DNA of 64,000 bases, from positions 1 to 64,000 of the forward strand of contig CAJTEN010000003.1 in assembly GCA_910575245.1 (NCBI GenBank), given 5' to 3'. The DNA comes from Clostridia bacterium (GTDB lineage Bacteria; Bacillota; Clostridia; Lachnospirales; Lachnospiraceae). Positions 6,039-13,328 of this stretch are shown in pieces (the stretch's first letter is position 1; every line of letters starts with the position of its first letter). Below the pieces are notes generated by a model, which worked only from the letters and a program-made list of their open reading frames with translations, ran no database searches and was not told where the DNA came from. Made by a program: the position numbers and the translations under genes.

Positions 6039-7085
6039 ATGGCAAAATTGGTTTGTCATGGCCAGAAATATACAAAAGGTGCTATCGCAAAGATTGAGCG
6101 ACATAACGAACGACAAAACGAGCATTACGGCAATCAGGACATTGATTTGGAGCGTAGTCACTTAAATTACCGATTGATGGAATGCGCAGAAAAGAATTAC
6201 TTTGCGGCAGTAATGAAGCTGGTAGATGCCAGAAACAATCCTACCGGAAAGAAACTTCGCAAGGATGCTGTTGTATTAACAGAATTTATCATATCATCCA
6301 GCAATGAGTTTTTTGATACATTATCACCGGAGAGACAAAAAGAATATTTTCAGTCTTCCATGAAGTATTTGGAAACTCTCTTTGGTAAGAAAAATACAAT
6401 CTATGCCGTAGTCCACAATGATGAGCATACACCGCATATGCACTTCGGATTTGTACCTATGACAGGGGATAATCGTGTCTGCGCTAAAGAGGTCATAAAC
6501 CGTAATATTCTCCGGCAGATACAGGAGGAACTGCCAAAGCATTTGCAGAAAGCCGGATTTGATATTGAGCGTGGTGAAGTGAATTCCGAAGCAGTTCACC
6601 GCACGGTAAAGCAGTATAAGGCAGATATGGAGAAAGAAAAGGCAGAGCTTGCCACGGTTATTCAAAGGCAAAAACAGGGGCTACAGGCAATTGCTGAAAA
6701 AAAGACGGATATTCGTTCTGTAGAGGAAATCACAACCGGTAAAACAATAATTGGTGGCAAGGTAACGGTGGAGGAAGCCGATTATCAGAAACTGGCTGAT
6801 TTGGCAAAGAAACAGATTGCGGGAGAAAGCAAGGAGAAGAATCTTAAGAAAGAAAATGCTTCTCTTCGAAAGGAAAATCAGCAATTAAAGGCATTCAATG
6901 AAGTTCTAAGTTCCCAACTTACCAGCGAACAGTCCATGAGTCAGCGGCTTACCTTAAAGAAGCTGAAGGCAGAGGTCAGGGAGCTTAGTAAGTTTAAGCA
7001 GCTGGCAGAAAAGTTTCTTGCAAAGCATGGTTTAAAGGATTATTTCAGAAAAGCATTCATACATTCTAATAATCAGGAACTTTAG
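6039..7085 (+). CDS. MobV-family relaxase (Pre/Mob, TnpZ-like)
   Basis: A 348-aa mobilization protein. The N-terminus, MAKLVCHGQKYTKGAIAKIERHNER, is typical of Pre/Mob proteins. The metal-binding motif HNDEHTPHMHFGFVPMT (about 127-143) carries the H-x-D-E-x-T-P-H-x-H signature of MobV relaxases. The C-terminal part (about 190-340) is a charged coiled coil, usual for dimerization. The enzyme nicks oriT and pilots the single strand into a conjugation channel supplied by a helper. Start ATG 6039 follows AAAGGAGGGTGTGA. The recognisable oriT upstream supports function. It is shorter than the longest family members but complete in the relaxase domain. Confidence 0.9.
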   Translation: MAKLVCHGQKYTKGAIAKIERHNERQNEHYGNQDIDLERSHLNYRLMECAEKNYFAAVMKLVDARNNPTGKKLRKDAVVLTEFIISSSNEFFDTLSPERQKEYFQSSMKYLETLFGKKNTIYAVVHNDEHTPHMHFGFVPMTGDNRVCAKEVINRNILRQIQEELPKHLQKAGFDIERGEVNSEAVHRTVKQYKADMEKEKAELATVIQRQKQGLQAIAEKKTDIRSVEEITTGKTIIGGKVTVEEADYQKLADLAKKQIAGESKEKNLKKENASLRKENQQLKAFNEVLSSQLTSEQSMSQRLTLKKLKAEVRELSKFKQLAEKFLAKHGLKDYFRKAFIHSNNQEL

Positions 7086-7139
7086 GAGCAAATGGTGCTT
7101 GAAACAGATAAAAATAGTTTTATGGAAAAGGAGAAATTG

Positions 7140-7274
7140 ATGAATATAACACTTGATGCTACACAACAAAAGGAATTAAAAAAAACGCTGAAATGCGGTA
7201 TCTACAAGGAACTGCATAAGAGGGATATCTTGTCAGATGCGCAACTAAATAGCTTGTTGGAACACAATTCGTAG
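7140..7274 (+). CDS. 44-aa SHOCT-like small protein upstream of recombinase
   Basis: Start ATG 7140 follows AAAAGGAGAAATTG, a better site than the in-frame ATGs further upstream. The product ends in LKCGIYKELHKRDILSDAQLNSLLE, a short amphipathic pattern like SHOCT-type tails found in small proteins next to element recombinases. It sits between the relaxase and the recombinase. It could be a directionality or regulatory factor, given that serine-recombinase excision needs a small partner. That role is inference. Confidence 0.5.
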   Translation: MNITLDATQQKELKKTLKCGIYKELHKRDILSDAQLNSLLEHNS

Positions 7275-7282
7275 GATTATAC

Positions 7283-7311
7283 TTGCACATCGTCATCTGC
7301 ATTGTTATACT
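7283..7311 (+). promoter_or_regulatory. sigma-A-type promoter of the recombinase
   Basis: TTGCAC (7283-7288), a 17-nt spacer and TATACT (7306-7311) lie 43 bp before the recombinase start. It is a vegetative-type promoter, which argues against strictly sporulation-specific expression of the recombinase. Confidence 0.6.
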
Positions 7312-7354
7312 GTAGGTGGTGATGTGTCAGCCTAACAAAAGGAGGACACATAAA

Positions 7355-8974
7355 ATGACAAAAAGTAAACTTAGAGTTGCCGCATATTGTAGAGTTTCTA
7401 CCGACAAGGATGACCAAACCAATTCCTTAATCAGCCAGCGAAAATACTTTGCAGATTATATCACACACCATGATGATTGGGTTCTGAGTGATGTGTATTA
7501 TGATGAGGGTATCAGTGGTACGCAGACCAAGAAACGTGCCGGATTTAATGCTATGATTGAGGAAGCAATGCAAGGTGAAATTGACCTTATTCTTACCAAG
7601 GAAGTATGTCGATTTGCAAGAAATACCGTGGATACCTTGTCCTATACTCGAAAGCTAAAGGATAACGGTGTTGGTGTGATTTTTATCATTGATAACATTG
7701 ATACCAGAGATTCGGATGGTGAGCTTCGTTTGACCATTATGGCAAGTATAGCACAGGAAGAAAGCCGTAAGACTTCGGAACGTGTGAAATGGGGACAGAA
7801 ACGCCGGATGGAGCAAGGGATTGTCTTTGGCAGGGATTTGATTGGTTACAATGTCCGTAATGGGGAGCTTGCAATTAACGAGGAGGAAGTTCCTGTCGTC
7901 CGTGCCATTTTTCATAAGTACACCAACGAAGGAAAAGGTACTCATGTGATTGCAAGGGAACTATTCGAGGAAGGCTTACGTCCCAAGCGAGTGAAGTTGT
8001 GGTCTGCTACCGTTATTCTCAGGGCTTTGCGAAACGAGAAATATGTGGGTGACTTGTGTCAGAAGAAAACCTTTACACCAAACTATCTGACACATGCAAA
8101 GAAGTACAATCGAGGGAATGAAGAAATGGTTTATTTGAAAGACCACCACGAACCTATCATAGATAGAGATTTGTGGAACCGGACACAGGAGGAGCTACTC
8201 CGGCGTGCTCCCACAGAGGAAATGAAGTCTAAGCACAGCAACCGCTATTGGTGCAGTGGCAAGCTCTATTGCGAGATGTGCGGTCAAAGGTATGTCAGCC
8301 GTACCAAGAAGCTGAAAAATGGCACTACCTATAAGGCATGGCGTTGCTATGCGGCGGCAAATCATGGAACCAGTAAGGTATCTGATGATGGCGAAGTAAT
8401 CGGCTGTGACAATGGCTCTATCAATGAGCGAGCATTGCTTACCTGTGTACATTATTGTATCTGCCAGCTACAGACCAATCAGAAGGAACTGAAGAAGGAA
8501 ATTCTACAGGAAATCAAGGCAATTAAAGGTATCACGGATAAGAAACTTGATACAAAGCGTATTACAGAGAAAATGGAAAGTCTGAATGCCAAGAAGCGTA
8601 AAGCCATTGATTTGATGTTGGATGGATTGATTACAAAGGCAGATTTACAGGAGCAGACAAAATGGTACGATGAACAGCGTGCAGAGCTTTCCGAACTGCT
8701 TTCCAATTCACAGAATAAGGACAAAGAACAAGCAATGCAGATTGATGTATTTGAGCAGTATATCACCGCTTTGGACGAGATTATGACCTTTGATGAAACC
8801 AACGAAAGTCTGTACCGTGAGATATTGGATAAAATGGTTATTTACCATGACAACACTGTAGAGGTCTGGCTGAAATGCGTTCCCTTCGGCATGAAGCTGA
8901 CCATTCACTCCTATGGTAAGAATGAGGACTATACAACGGACATTCTTGCTATGGAGATTATGGAAAATTCTTAA
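7355..8974 (+). CDS. large serine recombinase (TnpX-like integrase)
   Basis: A 539-aa site-specific recombinase. Start ATG 7355 follows AAAGGAGGACACATAAA; the longer frame from 7316 lacks a site. The N-terminal resolvase domain (about 1-150) has the nucleophile Ser in AAYCRVSTDKDDQ and the conserved RFARNTVD and SIAQEESRKTSERVKWG. The recombinase domain (about 160-270) includes GTHVIARELFEEG. The zinc-ribbon domain has CSGKLYCEMCGQRYV and later Cys residues, followed by a coiled coil (about 390-470). It is shorter than TnpX (about 700 aa) but has all core parts. It ends 67 bp from the element boundary. It presumably integrated the element into cotJC and could excise it. Confidence 0.92.
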   Translation: MTKSKLRVAAYCRVSTDKDDQTNSLISQRKYFADYITHHDDWVLSDVYYDEGISGTQTKKRAGFNAMIEEAMQGEIDLILTKEVCRFARNTVDTLSYTRKLKDNGVGVIFIIDNIDTRDSDGELRLTIMASIAQEESRKTSERVKWGQKRRMEQGIVFGRDLIGYNVRNGELAINEEEVPVVRAIFHKYTNEGKGTHVIARELFEEGLRPKRVKLWSATVILRALRNEKYVGDLCQKKTFTPNYLTHAKKYNRGNEEMVYLKDHHEPIIDRDLWNRTQEELLRRAPTEEMKSKHSNRYWCSGKLYCEMCGQRYVSRTKKLKNGTTYKAWRCYAAANHGTSKVSDDGEVIGCDNGSINERALLTCVHYCICQLQTNQKELKKEILQEIKAIKGITDKKLDTKRITEKMESLNAKKRKAIDLMLDGLITKADLQEQTKWYDEQRAELSELLSNSQNKDKEQAMQIDVFEQYITALDEIMTFDETNESLYREILDKMVIYHDNTVEVWLKCVPFGMKLTIHSYGKNEDYTTDILAMEIMENS

Positions 8975-9016
8975 GGCTCCGGAAACTGAAACTCCCGGAG
9001 CATCTACTTAAATCTA

Positions 9017-9044
9017 AGATGTGCAATTATAACACCGATACACC
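9017..9044. repeat. attachment-site junction (N-terminal cotJC side)
   Basis: The arm AGATGTGCAAT (9017-9027) is the exact inverted copy of 3337-3347, followed by TATAACACCGATAC and the core ACC (9042-9044; GGT in the cotJC sense). Joining the two inner ends recreates a 54-bp attP with 11-bp inverted arms about 32 bp apart, symmetrical about the core to within a base or two. Confidence 0.75.
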
Positions 9045-9227
9045 GACATCGGTCAGTACTGCAGCCACTTCTCTGTACGGGCAGGCGTAGCGCTGGGACA
9101 GGTAACGCATGGATGCGCCCATCTCACCGTCCGGTCCGCCGTACTGGCTGATGATTGCCTGCGCCAGCATAGCGTTAGGCTTTTTGATATTAACAGGGAA
9201 CTCAAGTCTTCTTTCATAATTCCACAT
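9042..9227 (-). pseudogene. cotJC: interrupted cotJC, 5' portion
   Basis: The first 62 codons of the spore-coat protein CotJC (manganese-catalase-like): MWNYERRLEFPVNIKKPNAM, then AQAIISQYGGPDGEMGASMRY and ending YREVAAVLTDVG. After the core the frame continues only VSVL and stops at 9027, giving a 66-aa truncated product. The ATG shares one base with the cotJB stop (TAATG). The remainder of the gene is 5.7 kb away at 2926-3318 on the same strand. CotJC is normally made in the mother cell late in sporulation. Confidence 0.88.
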
Positions 9228-9502
9228 TAAGCACAGCCTCCTTCCCAGGGCATAGGCAGGGTCGCCCATTTCCATTCGCCGCAGTCAGATGTGTTGGCAA
9301 GCGCAAGCGTAAGGGGACCGAATTTTTCTGAGTATTCTTTTTTTGCCTGATTCGTCATACGATTATAGTGGTTATAATATTCCATGGCGTTCCGGTCTGT
9401 AGGATGGGTGTCCAGATACAGGGCAAGTTCGATGACTACGAAGTCCAGAACGCCGATATCATGGAGCAGTTTTTCCTGCTCATTTGAAAAGTGCATATTC
9501 AT
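9227..9502 (-). CDS. cotJB: spore coat protein CotJB
   Basis: A 91-aa CotJB-domain protein: EKLLHDIGVLDFVVIELALYLDTHPTDRNAMEYYNHY is the typical core, and the end WKWATLPMPWEGGCA matches the family's Trp/Pro-rich C-terminus. It is the second gene of the cotJA-cotJB-cotJC operon, overlapping cotJA by 4 nt (ATGA) and cotJC by 1 nt (TAATG), so all three are translationally coupled. It is associated with the inner spore coat and the coat catalase. The gene is intact although cotJC downstream is broken. Confidence 0.92.
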   Translation of the reverse strand: MNMHFSNEQEKLLHDIGVLDFVVIELALYLDTHPTDRNAMEYYNHYNRMTNQAKKEYSEKFGPLTLALANTSDCGEWKWATLPMPWEGGCA

Positions 9503-9672
9503 GATTTACAGCATCTCCTTCCTGTGAATGGTTTGTCAAGTTCCGGGAAAATGGTTCCGGCACAGTAGCCTTCTTCAAGATTATCGCAGATTCCGTTGAA
9601 ATGCTGCCAGGGTACATAGGCCATCGCAACAGGAAACTTGTCAATATTATCTTTGTACATGTAATCCTTCAT
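9499..9672 (-). CDS. cotJA: spore coat-associated protein CotJA
   Basis: A 57-aa protein running ATG 9672 to TGA 9499. The sequence FPVAMAYVPWQHFNGICDNL followed by EEGYCAGTIFPELDKPF is the CotJA signature. The ending GRRCCKS overlaps the cotJB start by 4 nt. A GAGGAATCTTT site precedes the ATG. It is the first gene of the coat operon, and its leader contains the perfect hairpin at 9685-9714. Function: assembly factor for the CotJ coat complex. Confidence 0.9.
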   Translation of the reverse strand: MKDYMYKDNIDKFPVAMAYVPWQHFNGICDNLEEGYCAGTIFPELDKPFTGRRCCKS

Positions 9673-9684
9673 AAAGATTCCTCG

Positions 9685-9714
9685 GTAACAGTTCAGATCC
9701 GGCTGAACTGTTAC
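9685..9714. repeat. GTAACAG...CTGTTAC palindrome, copy 1
   Basis: A perfect 12-bp stem GTAACAGTTCAG/CTGAACTGTTAC around ATCCGG. It lies in the cotJA leader, in the gap divergent to the ABC transporter. Related palindromes occur at 18618-18649 and 23724-23754. Confidence 0.7.
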
Positions 9715-9757
9715 ATTCCTTTCCTAATTTTCAGATGTTTTTAATAATATATTATGA

Positions 9758-9763
9758 TATAAT
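9758..9763 (+). promoter_or_regulatory. -10 element for the ABC transporter
   Basis: A perfect TATAAT lies in an AT-rich tract about 150 bp before the transporter start. No good -35 box is at the right distance (best ATGTTT at 17 nt). Confidence 0.4.
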
Positions 9764-9910
9764 CGTGGTTGTGTGTTTCCGGTGGAAAAACAGGACACAC
9801 AATTTTCACATTTTGATAAGAATAACAACACATTTGTCCGGTACATTTATAAAGTGCCTGTTTGGGGCATGTGGAAGGTAAATGCCCGGGCAGAAGGGAG
9901 GAACTTTGTT

Positions 9911-11017
9911 TTGATACAAGTGGAGCATATCAGCAAAAGATACGGGGATCATGTTGCGGTGGATGATCTGTCTTTTACAGTGGAGAAGGGACAGATTTAC
10001 GGGTTCCTGGGACCGAATGGCGCGGGAAAGTCTACGACAATGAATATTATGACAGGCTATATCGCGGCCAGCAGCGGAACCGTGAAGATAAACGGATTTG
10101 ATATATTGAGAGAGCCGGAAAAAGCAAAAAAATGTATCGGTTATCTGCCGGAAATACCGCCCTTATATACGGACATGACAGTGTATGAATTCCTGCTGTT
10201 TGTGGCGGAACTTAAGAAGGTTCCCGGAAGGGAAAGAAAAGACCAGGTGGAAGAGATCATGGACAAGGTGCAGTTAACTGATGTGGAAAGGCGATTGATC
10301 AGGAATCTATCCAAGGGATATAAGCAGCGTGTGGGACTGGCGCAGGCACTGATTGGCTATCCTGATGTACTCATTCTGGATGAGCCTATGGTGGGTCTGG
10401 ATCCGAAACAGATTCTGGAGATGCGGGATTTGATTAAGGAGCTTTCCAGGGAGCATACGATTCTCCTGAGTTCTCATATTTTATCGGAAGTCAGTGCGGT
10501 ATGCGATCATATTATGATCATATCCAAGGGACAATTAGCCGCCAGTGGTTCGCCTGAGGAATTGCAGGAGAGAATGCAGGCAAAGGCAGAACTGGAGGTA
10601 ACGGTTCTTGGGAAGAAAGAGAAGGCGGAAGAGGTTTTGCGGGATATGGATGGGATAGAATCCTGCACGATAGAACCTTCGGAGGAGGCTGACAGCATTA
10701 AAATAAGGCTGTGTACATCAGGAAATACGGATATCCGCAGGGAAGTGTCAGTGGCATTGTCAGGTGCGGGTATGCCCATCCTGTCTATGAGCAGGCTGGA
10801 GAAATCACTGGAAGATATTTTCCTGGAGCTGACGGAGAATGCAGAACCTGAAGACGGAGAGGAAATAGAACCTGAGGATGAAGAATACGAGAAGGAAGAT
10901 ATGACGGAAGCTGATGATGAGAATCTGGAACATGAGTCATCGAATTCTGATGAAGCAGAGAATGCAGAGTCAGGGCAGAAAGACACAGAATGCGGAAAGG
11001 AGGAGAGTAAACAGTGA
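9911..11017 (+). CDS. ABC transporter ATP-binding protein (GldA-like)
   Basis: A 368-aa ATPase. I place the start at TTG 9911, 9 nt after GGGAGG, giving (M)IQVEHISKRYG, where the family normally begins; the open frame extends to 9773. Walker A is GPNGAGKST, the signature is LSKGYKQRVGLAQAL, Walker B is VLILDEPMVGLDP, and the switch His is in LLSSHIL. The domain after about residue 225 is typical of the gliding-motility GldA/NatA group. The last 60 residues are an extremely acidic tail, unusual for the family. It overlaps the permease gene by 4 nt. Together they form an exporter; the substrate is unknown. Confidence 0.88.
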   Translation: MIQVEHISKRYGDHVAVDDLSFTVEKGQIYGFLGPNGAGKSTTMNIMTGYIAASSGTVKINGFDILREPEKAKKCIGYLPEIPPLYTDMTVYEFLLFVAELKKVPGRERKDQVEEIMDKVQLTDVERRLIRNLSKGYKQRVGLAQALIGYPDVLILDEPMVGLDPKQILEMRDLIKELSREHTILLSSHILSEVSAVCDHIMIISKGQLAASGSPEELQERMQAKAELEVTVLGKKEKAEEVLRDMDGIESCTIEPSEEADSIKIRLCTSGNTDIRREVSVALSGAGMPILSMSRLEKSLEDIFLELTENAEPEDGEEIEPEDEEYEKEDMTEADDENLEHESSNSDEAENAESGQKDTECGKEESKQ

Positions 11018-13137
11018 AAGCGATTTATAAAAGAGAACTGAAAGCCTTTTTCCACTCCTTTGTGGGATGGCTGTTTCTGGCGGTTACTTTGTTTATGATG
11101 GGAATCTATTTTACCGTATATAATATGATGTCAGGTTATCCGACAATCTCCTATGTCCTGCAGAGCATTGCATTTCTTTTTATCATCTCGTTACCGATTC
11201 TGACGATGCGTGTCATGGCGGAGGAGCGGAAGTATAAGACGGATCAGTTGATACTGACGGCGCCGGTCACGGTGGGAAAGGTGGTGCTTGGCAAATATCT
11301 GGCATTGGTGACAGTGCTGGCAGTTCCGACGGTTATGATTGGGCTGACGCCGCTTGTCTTAATGCAGGCAGGAGATTTCCAGATCGGTATTTCCTACGCT
11401 TCTTTGGCAGGATTTTTCCTGTATGGCTGTCTGGGACTTGCAATCGGCCTGCTTTGCTCCTCCTTAACGGAGAGTGTAGTAATTGCGGCGGTATTGAGTG
11501 TTGCAGCCCTCTTTCTTGGATATATTATGGCGGGACTGTGCAGTATTATATCCGGATCCGGTACGGGTCTTTTTGCTGAATATTTGACCAAGATATTGTA
11601 TTGTTTTGATATGGTTGGACGGTTTGATTCTCTGTCAAACGGATATTTTCAGGTGGAGTCAGTGGCATATTATCTGACATTGACAGCTTTTGTCCTGTTC
11701 TGTACGGCACAGTCGATTCAGAAGCGCCGCTATTCGGTGTCAGGCAGAGGGATCAGGCTTGGAGCCTACAGTACGCTTGGGATCCTGTTCATGGCGGCTG
11801 TGACGGCTGTTGTCAATCTCGGCCTGAACTATGTGCCTGACAGGTATACTTCCTTTGATGTAACTGCGAATAAGCTGTATACATTGACGGACGATACGAA
11901 GACTATGGTCAGGAATCTGACAGAGGACGTTGCGATTTATGTGCTGGCAGATGAGACGGCTAAGGATGAAGATCTTGACAAGACGCTGCAACAGATCAAA
12001 GGACTGTCAGGCCATATAAGGCTCGAATATGTGAATCCGGTATCCAATCCTAAGTTTTATTACAGCTATACAGAGGAGGAACCATCGAATAACAGTCTGA
12101 TCGTAGAAGGGCCTAAAGGCAGTACGGTGGTTGACTATAATGATATTTATCAGTTTGAGATGAATTACAGTACCTACCAGTATACCGTTACCGGCTATGA
12201 CGGGGAGGGACAGATTGCTTCCGCTGTTGCTAAGGTAACTGTGGAGGAGACTCCCAAGTTCTATTTTATAACAGGCCATGATGAACTGGCATATGAAGAA
12301 GCATTTTTGAACATGCTGGATAAAGAAAATATTGCGTATGAGTACCTGAGCCTGTATTCGGTGGATGAGATTCCGCCGGAGGCACAAGGCATCATTCTCA
12401 ATGCACCTACCGGAGACTATTCTGAAGACGATGTGGATAAGATTCTTCAGTACCTTGAACAGGGAGGAAATGCGTTGATTGTGCCGACATGGACCGGCAG
12501 CGATATGAAGAATTTCGAGCAGATACTTGACTATTATGGGGTGTCGCTTGTGGAAGGCATGATTGTGGAAGGGGACAGGGACCATTACTATCAGACACCT
12601 TACTGGCTGCTGCCGTTTGTGGAGGAGGATTCGATAACAGAGCGTGTTTTAGGTGGTGCGGTGTTCGCTCCCTTTTCCAGAGGACTGCTCTATGATGAGG
12701 AGGCAGAAGACATACTTTATAAGCCGTTTCTGACAACGAGCGGTAACGCATTCAGCAAGAGAGAGTTGTCGGACGGTGAGGATTACAGCAGAGCTGAGGA
12801 TGATATTGACGGTCCCTTTGTGATCGGTCTTGGCGTTGAAAAGGCTGTTTTAGAGGGATACGGTTCGAAGGCTGTTATTGTAGCGTCTGAGCAGATCTTC
12901 ACCTCGGCAGCGGATAAGATCGTTCCGGGTTACAATATGAAACTTTTTGGCAGTATTATCAGCAGCCTGGCAGACCGTGACAGCTCGGTATCTATTCCGG
13001 TTAAGTACTTTGATATCGGTTATCTTGCTTTTAATGCGCGGGCTGTTTATATAACCGGTTTTGTATCGATTATTGTAATGCCGCTGGGCTGTCTGGTCAT
13101 TGGATTGATCATTTGGCTGAAAAGGAGAAGGCTCTAA
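11014..13137 (+). CDS. ABC permease fused to GldG-like auxiliary domain
   Basis: A 707-aa membrane protein starting GTG 11014 (after GGAGGAGAGTAAACA) and overlapping the ATPase gene. Residues about 1-245 are an ABC-2 type permease with six hydrophobic segments (motif AFFHSFVGWLFLAVTLFMMG). A membrane segment at about 247-270 then leads into a large extracytoplasmic GldG/DUF4350-like region (YIPD-type sequence PDRYTSFDVTANKLYTLTDD, about 275-670). A final membrane helix and the basic end WLKRRRL follow. It equals GldF and GldG joined in one chain, a common arrangement in Clostridia. It partners the ATPase upstream; cargo unknown. A terminator follows. Confidence 0.85.
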   Translation: MKAIYKRELKAFFHSFVGWLFLAVTLFMMGIYFTVYNMMSGYPTISYVLQSIAFLFIISLPILTMRVMAEERKYKTDQLILTAPVTVGKVVLGKYLALVTVLAVPTVMIGLTPLVLMQAGDFQIGISYASLAGFFLYGCLGLAIGLLCSSLTESVVIAAVLSVAALFLGYIMAGLCSIISGSGTGLFAEYLTKILYCFDMVGRFDSLSNGYFQVESVAYYLTLTAFVLFCTAQSIQKRRYSVSGRGIRLGAYSTLGILFMAAVTAVVNLGLNYVPDRYTSFDVTANKLYTLTDDTKTMVRNLTEDVAIYVLADETAKDEDLDKTLQQIKGLSGHIRLEYVNPVSNPKFYYSYTEEEPSNNSLIVEGPKGSTVVDYNDIYQFEMNYSTYQYTVTGYDGEGQIASAVAKVTVEETPKFYFITGHDELAYEEAFLNMLDKENIAYEYLSLYSVDEIPPEAQGIILNAPTGDYSEDDVDKILQYLEQGGNALIVPTWTGSDMKNFEQILDYYGVSLVEGMIVEGDRDHYYQTPYWLLPFVEEDSITERVLGGAVFAPFSRGLLYDEEAEDILYKPFLTTSGNAFSKRELSDGEDYSRAEDDIDGPFVIGLGVEKAVLEGYGSKAVIVASEQIFTSAADKIVPGYNMKLFGSIISSLADRDSSVSIPVKYFDIGYLAFNARAVYITGFVSIIVMPLGCLVIGLIIWLKRRRL

Positions 13138-13152
13138 AGAATCTCTTGATTT

Positions 13153-13194
13153 CCCCGTAAGTTTATGTAAGAATATACATGAAAGCTTGCGGGG
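13153..13194 (+). terminator. terminator after the ABC operon
   Basis: CCCCGTAAG pairs with CTTGCGGGG, with an inner stem ATGTA/TACAT. It is followed by a T-rich stretch ending in TTTTTT at about 13207-13213. Confidence 0.6.
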
Positions 13195-13328
13195 ATTTGT
13201 GCTTGCTTTTTTACTTTAAGTTTGTTAAAATATTAACATTACGGTGGACAGGTAATTACGTTTTGGAAAACAGACAGCCGGAAGGAAAAAGGATGTCATA
13301 ACAGGCTATGTGACAGGAAGGAGCAATC

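Larger units (their letters stand above)
3322..9044. mobile_element. 5.7-kb integrative mobilizable element inserted in cotJC
   Basis: The boundaries are deduced from cotJC itself: the N-terminal part stops matching at 9042-9044 and resumes at 3319-3321, with a shared GGT core. Contents, left to right: 62-aa protein, GNAT-fold protein, rhomboid protease, an 80-aa protein (all leftward), then rightward a micro-ORF, CHC2 zinc-finger protein, oriT, MobV relaxase, 44-aa protein and large serine recombinase. Recombinase plus MobV relaxase resembles the Tn4451/Tn4453 family (TnpX, TnpZ). No type IV secretion genes are present, so transfer would need a helper. Removing one core copy plus the insert restores the frame LTDVG-TEELAHL. 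The element is AT-richer than the host core genes. Confidence 0.85.

Noticed and set aside
7275..7354. Sporulation (sigma-E) promoter for the element recombinase, as expected for a skin-like element
   Set aside because: The visible promoter is TTGCAC-17-TATACT, a vegetative type; no convincing sigma-E pattern was found, so sporulation control is left as a hypothesis only.
9773..9910. N-terminal extension of the ABC ATPase from 9773
   Set aside because: The 46 extra residues have no family similarity, and TTG 9911 has a GGGAGG site at the usual start of the domain.
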